Assembly: GCA_016839665.1 (NCBI GenBank)
Contig: JAEOTU010000078.1
Location: 1 to 7,206, forward strand
Direction of reading: 5' to 3'
Length of the DNA stretch: 7,206 nucleotides
Origin: Candidatus Hodarchaeota archaeon
GTDB lineage: Archaea > Asgardarchaeota > Heimdallarchaeia > Hodarchaeales > Hodarchaeaceae
The notes below the pieces were generated by a model. The model was not told the origin of the DNA and did not search any database. It saw only the letters and a list, made by a program, of their open reading frames with translations. Below are positions 5,415-7,206 of the stretch, in pieces. Position 1 is the stretch's first letter; each line of letters opens with the position of its first letter. The position numbers were made by a program, and so were the translations under genes.

Positions 5415-6664
5415 TGATTATCACTCCGGTTAATAAATTCTTCAATGATAATTTCAGCAATCCGCTTACCAATCATCATCTTTGATCCTTTAAGATGTAT
5501 ATGTTGAATGTTCGGTCGAATAATAAATAATTCATTAGTTTTTGATACAAATCCTTTTTCTGGTTCGCCTACCCAATTGGCACAAACCATTCCTAGTTGG
5601 TGCTTATCGAGAAAATCTTTCCCCCGTTTTATAAGGTCATCCTCGGCAATGTCAACTTCAGCTTTATACGCAACGATGTATAACTCTGGGAAGCTATTTC
5701 GTATTTCTTCAATAACCTTAATCGTTGGAACTAGTGTGATAGATAAGTCTGTTTGTTTAGAAGGTATTTTTCCAGATTGATAATGTGGTTTGTAATCTGA
5801 AACAGCAGCAACAGAGATAAAGCCGTGGTAATCGAGAGTGGAAAGCTCAGTGTTTACTGTTTCATATAAATCCTGTGTTGATTGAACAGTTTTCACAGGA
5901 ACTGTTAATGTTTCTAGATCTAAATTGTGACTCTCACCTAGGACAAGAAGAATCTCCGCTCCGTGATTCTTTAAAGCCTGAGCAACATATAAAGCTGATA
6001 ATCCAGTGGATGGATTAGAAATAAAGCGTACATCATCCAAATATTCACGTGTTGCGCCCCCTGTAATTAAAAACCTTTTGGATTCTAGCTTTTCCGATGA
6101 ATCAATCAGCTCGAAGATGTACTTCATTAATTCGTTTAATGGTGGAAATTTACGCTTGTTTTCAACTTCAGTTGAAACCAAAAAATGTACGTTATGACGT
6201 TTCAAAATTGCAATGTTTCTTTCAGTAATGGGATTATCTAATAATACAGTGTGAGCAGCGGGAACTATTAGAAGAGGAATTTCTGCTCCAAATGCGGACA
6301 AAGCAGCCAAAGTAACTGGACCATCTGCAACCCCATTAGCGAGTTTGGAAATAGTATTTGTAGTGGTAGGGCAAATTAGGCAAAGGTCAACTTTATAATC
6401 AGGATTTGAAACCCATTTTACATGTTCAGAAATTCCAGAGATTTCCGTTATTGGCTCTTTATCCATACACCATGTTAACGCATCTTTGGTGACAAATCGT
6501 GTCGCATCGTTCGAAAGTACAACAACTGGATCACCCTCGTATCGTAAAATTTCCCGAACAAGATGGGGGACTTCTATAGCTGCTATTGACCCTGTAACTC
6601 CAATTAAAATACGTTTATTTCTTAATTTATCTCCTTTGGCTCCGTAGATTTCAGCTATTCCCAT
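5411..6664 (-). CDS. coaBC: Bifunctional phosphopantothenoylcysteine decarboxylase / phosphopantothenate--cysteine ligase
   Basis: This flavoprotein converts 4'-phosphopantothenate and cysteine, through phosphopantothenoylcysteine, to 4'-phosphopantetheine. The 417 residues cover both domains. The CoaC part (about 15-180) has GVTGSIAA (22-29), the probable catalytic His81 (SEHVKW) and the flavin-site TTTNTISKLANGVAD (100-114). The CoaB part (about 195-410) has ITGGATREYLDDVRFISN (200-217, Asn217 equivalent to Dfp Asn210), AAVSDY (286-291), GKIPSK (298-303, with a lysine in the place of Dfp Lys289) and YKAEVD (333-338). Departures: the CoaC motif PxMNxxMW reads PAAHTVLL (135-142), no cysteine is seen in the expected substrate-clamp segment (about 160-175), and SSGKMG of CoaB reads STGLSA (219-224). 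Some of these may be general for archaeal CoaBC. The ATG at 6664 is chosen because the domain starts by residue 17 and no later in-frame start precedes it. It is the first gene of the operon. Confidence 0.95.
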   Translation of the reverse strand: MGIAEIYGAKGDKLRNKRILIGVTGSIAAIEVPHLVREILRYEGDPVVVLSNDATRFVTKDALTWCMDKEPITEISGISEHVKWVSNPDYKVDLCLICPTTTNTISKLANGVADGPVTLAALSAFGAEIPLLIVPAAHTVLLDNPITERNIAILKRHNVHFLVSTEVENKRKFPPLNELMKYIFELIDSSEKLESKRFLITGGATREYLDDVRFISNPSTGLSALYVAQALKNHGAEILLVLGESHNLDLETLTVPVKTVQSTQDLYETVNTELSTLDYHGFISVAAVSDYKPHYQSGKIPSKQTDLSITLVPTIKVIEEIRNSFPELYIVAYKAEVDIAEDDLIKRGKDFLDKHQLGMVCANWVGEPEKGFVSKTNELFIIRPNIQHIHLKGSKMMIGKRIAEIIIEEFINRSDNQ

Positions 6665-6677
6665 CGTGTCTGATTCC

Positions 6678-6696
6678 AGTATATAATGGCTTTCAG
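6678..6696 (-). promoter_or_regulatory. Candidate TATA promoter of the CoA operon
   Basis: On the minus strand GAAAGCCATTATATACTGG lies just upstream of coaBC, with the TATA-like core (ATTATATA) at 6687-6680, about 16-23 bases before the ATG. This is slightly close for the usual archaeal spacing and implies a leaderless or near-leaderless transcript. No Shine-Dalgarno precedes the ATG, which agrees with that. Confidence 0.45.
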
Positions 6697-6760
6697 TTTT
6701 TTCTATGATTAATTTCTTGTTTTTTTCTTTTAAGAATCAGGGTTATACCGATGTTCTATG

Positions 6761-6820
6761 TATAATGTGAAAAAAGTGTATATACAGTGAAAGAAGTGTA
6801 TATACAGTGAAAGAAGTGTA
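6761..6820. repeat. Three tandem copies of a 20-bp repeat (possible operator array)
   Basis: Two identical head-to-tail copies of TATACAGTGAAAGAAGTGTA lie at 6781-6800 and 6801-6820. A third copy at 6761-6780 matches at 17 of 20 positions (differences at unit positions 5, 6 and 13), and the array ends with a further TAT. Each junction between units makes, or nearly makes, the palindrome TGTATATACA (perfect at 6777-6786 and 6797-6806). The 20-bp period puts copies on roughly one helix face. The array is about 75 bp upstream of the coaBC TATA-like box and about 140 bp upstream of the transporter start. Confidence 0.9.
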
Positions 6821-6935
6821 TATTGTTTTGATATTACATACGTACAAAATCATGCTCAAAACACATAAAGGAAGCGAATAAAGAGATTTTAGATAAAAAA
6901 ACGAATCCTATGTAAGAAAAATTAGTATCAAATCG

Positions 6936-6944
6936 CTAAATATC
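6936..6944 (+). promoter_or_regulatory. Possible TATA box of the transporter gene
   Basis: CTAAATATC lies about 18-26 bases before the ATG at 6962. The gene has no clear Shine-Dalgarno, so a leaderless transcript is likely. The match to an archaeal TATA consensus is only fair. Confidence 0.3.
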
Positions 6945-6961
6945 AAACTGAGAGTCTCAAA

Positions 6962-7206
6962 ATGTCATTGTGTCAAATAATTGGTGATCCTTTTCTTTCC
7001 AATTCTGTTGAAGGTTTAATATTCTCCATTTTCGCTCTTATTATCGGAATTATTTCCTCTGCTCTTGGAGTTGGAGGAGGTTTTATCACAACTCCCCTAT
7101 TAATATTAATTGGAATTGACGAAACCTTTGCAATTGGAACGGTTCTATTTATGATCATTTTTACTGCAACTTCATCCACAATTGCCTATGCTCGCCAACC
7201 TGATAC
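6962..7206 (+). CDS. TauE/SafE-family membrane transporter, N-terminal part (cut by the window end)
   Basis: Only the first 81 residues are in the window; family members have about 250 or more residues and around eight membrane helices. A first hydrophobic helix (about 19-35) runs into GVGGGFITTPLL (36-47), the glycine-rich signature at the start of the TauE/SafE fold (annotated as sulfite exporter or anion permease), followed by further hydrophobic stretches (about 46-52 and 56-75) and the TSSTIAYAR segment typical of the region after helix 2. The family moves organosulfur or other small anions; the substrate cannot be inferred here. The ATG at 6962 is the first start after an in-frame TAG about 40 bases upstream. 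It is divergent from the CoA operon, so a functional link, for example through sulfur or cysteine use in phosphopantetheine synthesis, is only speculation. Confidence 0.85.
   Translation, partial: MSLCQIIGDPFLSNSVEGLIFSIFALIIGIISSALGVGGGFITTPLLILIGIDETFAIGTVLFMIIFTATSSTIAYARQPD

Larger units (their letters stand above)
6665..6961. other. Divergent intergenic region between the CoA operon and the transporter
   Basis: This 297-bp, very AT-rich stretch has no credible coding frame on either strand. From left to right it holds the TATA-like coaBC promoter, a T-rich patch (about 6706-6732), three 20-bp tandem repeats (6761-6820), an unexplained AT-rich segment, a TATA-like CTAAATATC and a short palindrome just before the transporter ATG. 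Both flanking genes point outward, so control sites here could serve either or both. Confidence 0.8.

Noticed and set aside
5064..6197. Three plus-strand frames (5064-5417, 5508-5780, 6006-6197)
   Set aside because: All are antisense to the conserved panE and coaBC genes and show no motif or ribosome binding site.
6761..6820. The 20-bp repeats as a CRISPR array or plasmid-type origin
   Set aside because: The copies are directly adjacent with no spacers, so it is not CRISPR, and there is no replication gene or AT-rich unwinding element specific to an origin beside it.
6973..7179. Minus-strand frame of 68 residues at the right end
   Set aside because: It is antisense to the TauE/SafE gene, whose glycine-rich signature and membrane helices are clear.

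Overview
This AT-rich window reads as archaeal chromosome. The strongest sign is a five-gene minus-strand operon for coenzyme A synthesis that uses the archaeal route, pantoate kinase plus 4-phosphopantoate--beta-alanine ligase, instead of the bacterial pantothenate synthetase and pantothenate kinase. TATA-like promoters and a short XPF/Hef-type ERCC4 nuclease agree with this. The left-edge protein has a tandem winged-helix layout that resembles eukaryotic UFL1/DDRGK1. That would fit an Asgard (Heimdall-like) archaeon, but this lineage guess is inference and cannot be settled from the window.

Layout. Positions 1-870 (+) hold the 3' part of a large tandem winged-helix protein that is already open at base 1. 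After 28 bp comes a complete ERCC4/XPF-type nuclease with a tandem helix-hairpin-helix tail (899-1606, +). A small cysteine-rich protein of unknown function (1621-1899, -) converges on it, with a TATA-rich upstream region at about 1926-1980. Positions 2010-6664 (-) hold the CoA operon, transcribed as coaBC, panE, pantoate kinase (PoK), phosphopantothenate synthetase (PPS), panB. Its genes overlap or lie 9-13 bp apart, and three of its internal starts have good Shine-Dalgarno sequences. The 297-bp intergenic region 6665-6961 separates the operon from a divergent, right-truncated TauE/SafE-family membrane transporter (6962-7206, +). It contains three tandem copies of a 20-bp repeat.

How the genes work together. 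PanB makes ketopantoate from 2-oxoisovalerate, PanE reduces it to pantoate, PoK phosphorylates pantoate, PPS joins 4-phosphopantoate to beta-alanine, and CoaBC converts 4'-phosphopantothenate to 4'-phosphopantetheine. The operon therefore covers every step from 2-oxoisovalerate to phosphopantetheine. Only beta-alanine supply and the last two steps (adenylyltransferase, dephospho-CoA kinase) must be encoded elsewhere.

The points most worth a second look are the UFL1-like left-edge protein, the 20-bp repeats upstream of the CoA operon, the unidentified cysteine-rich small protein, and departures from the canonical CoaBC active-site motifs. I saw no tRNA, rRNA, CRISPR array or insertion sequence.
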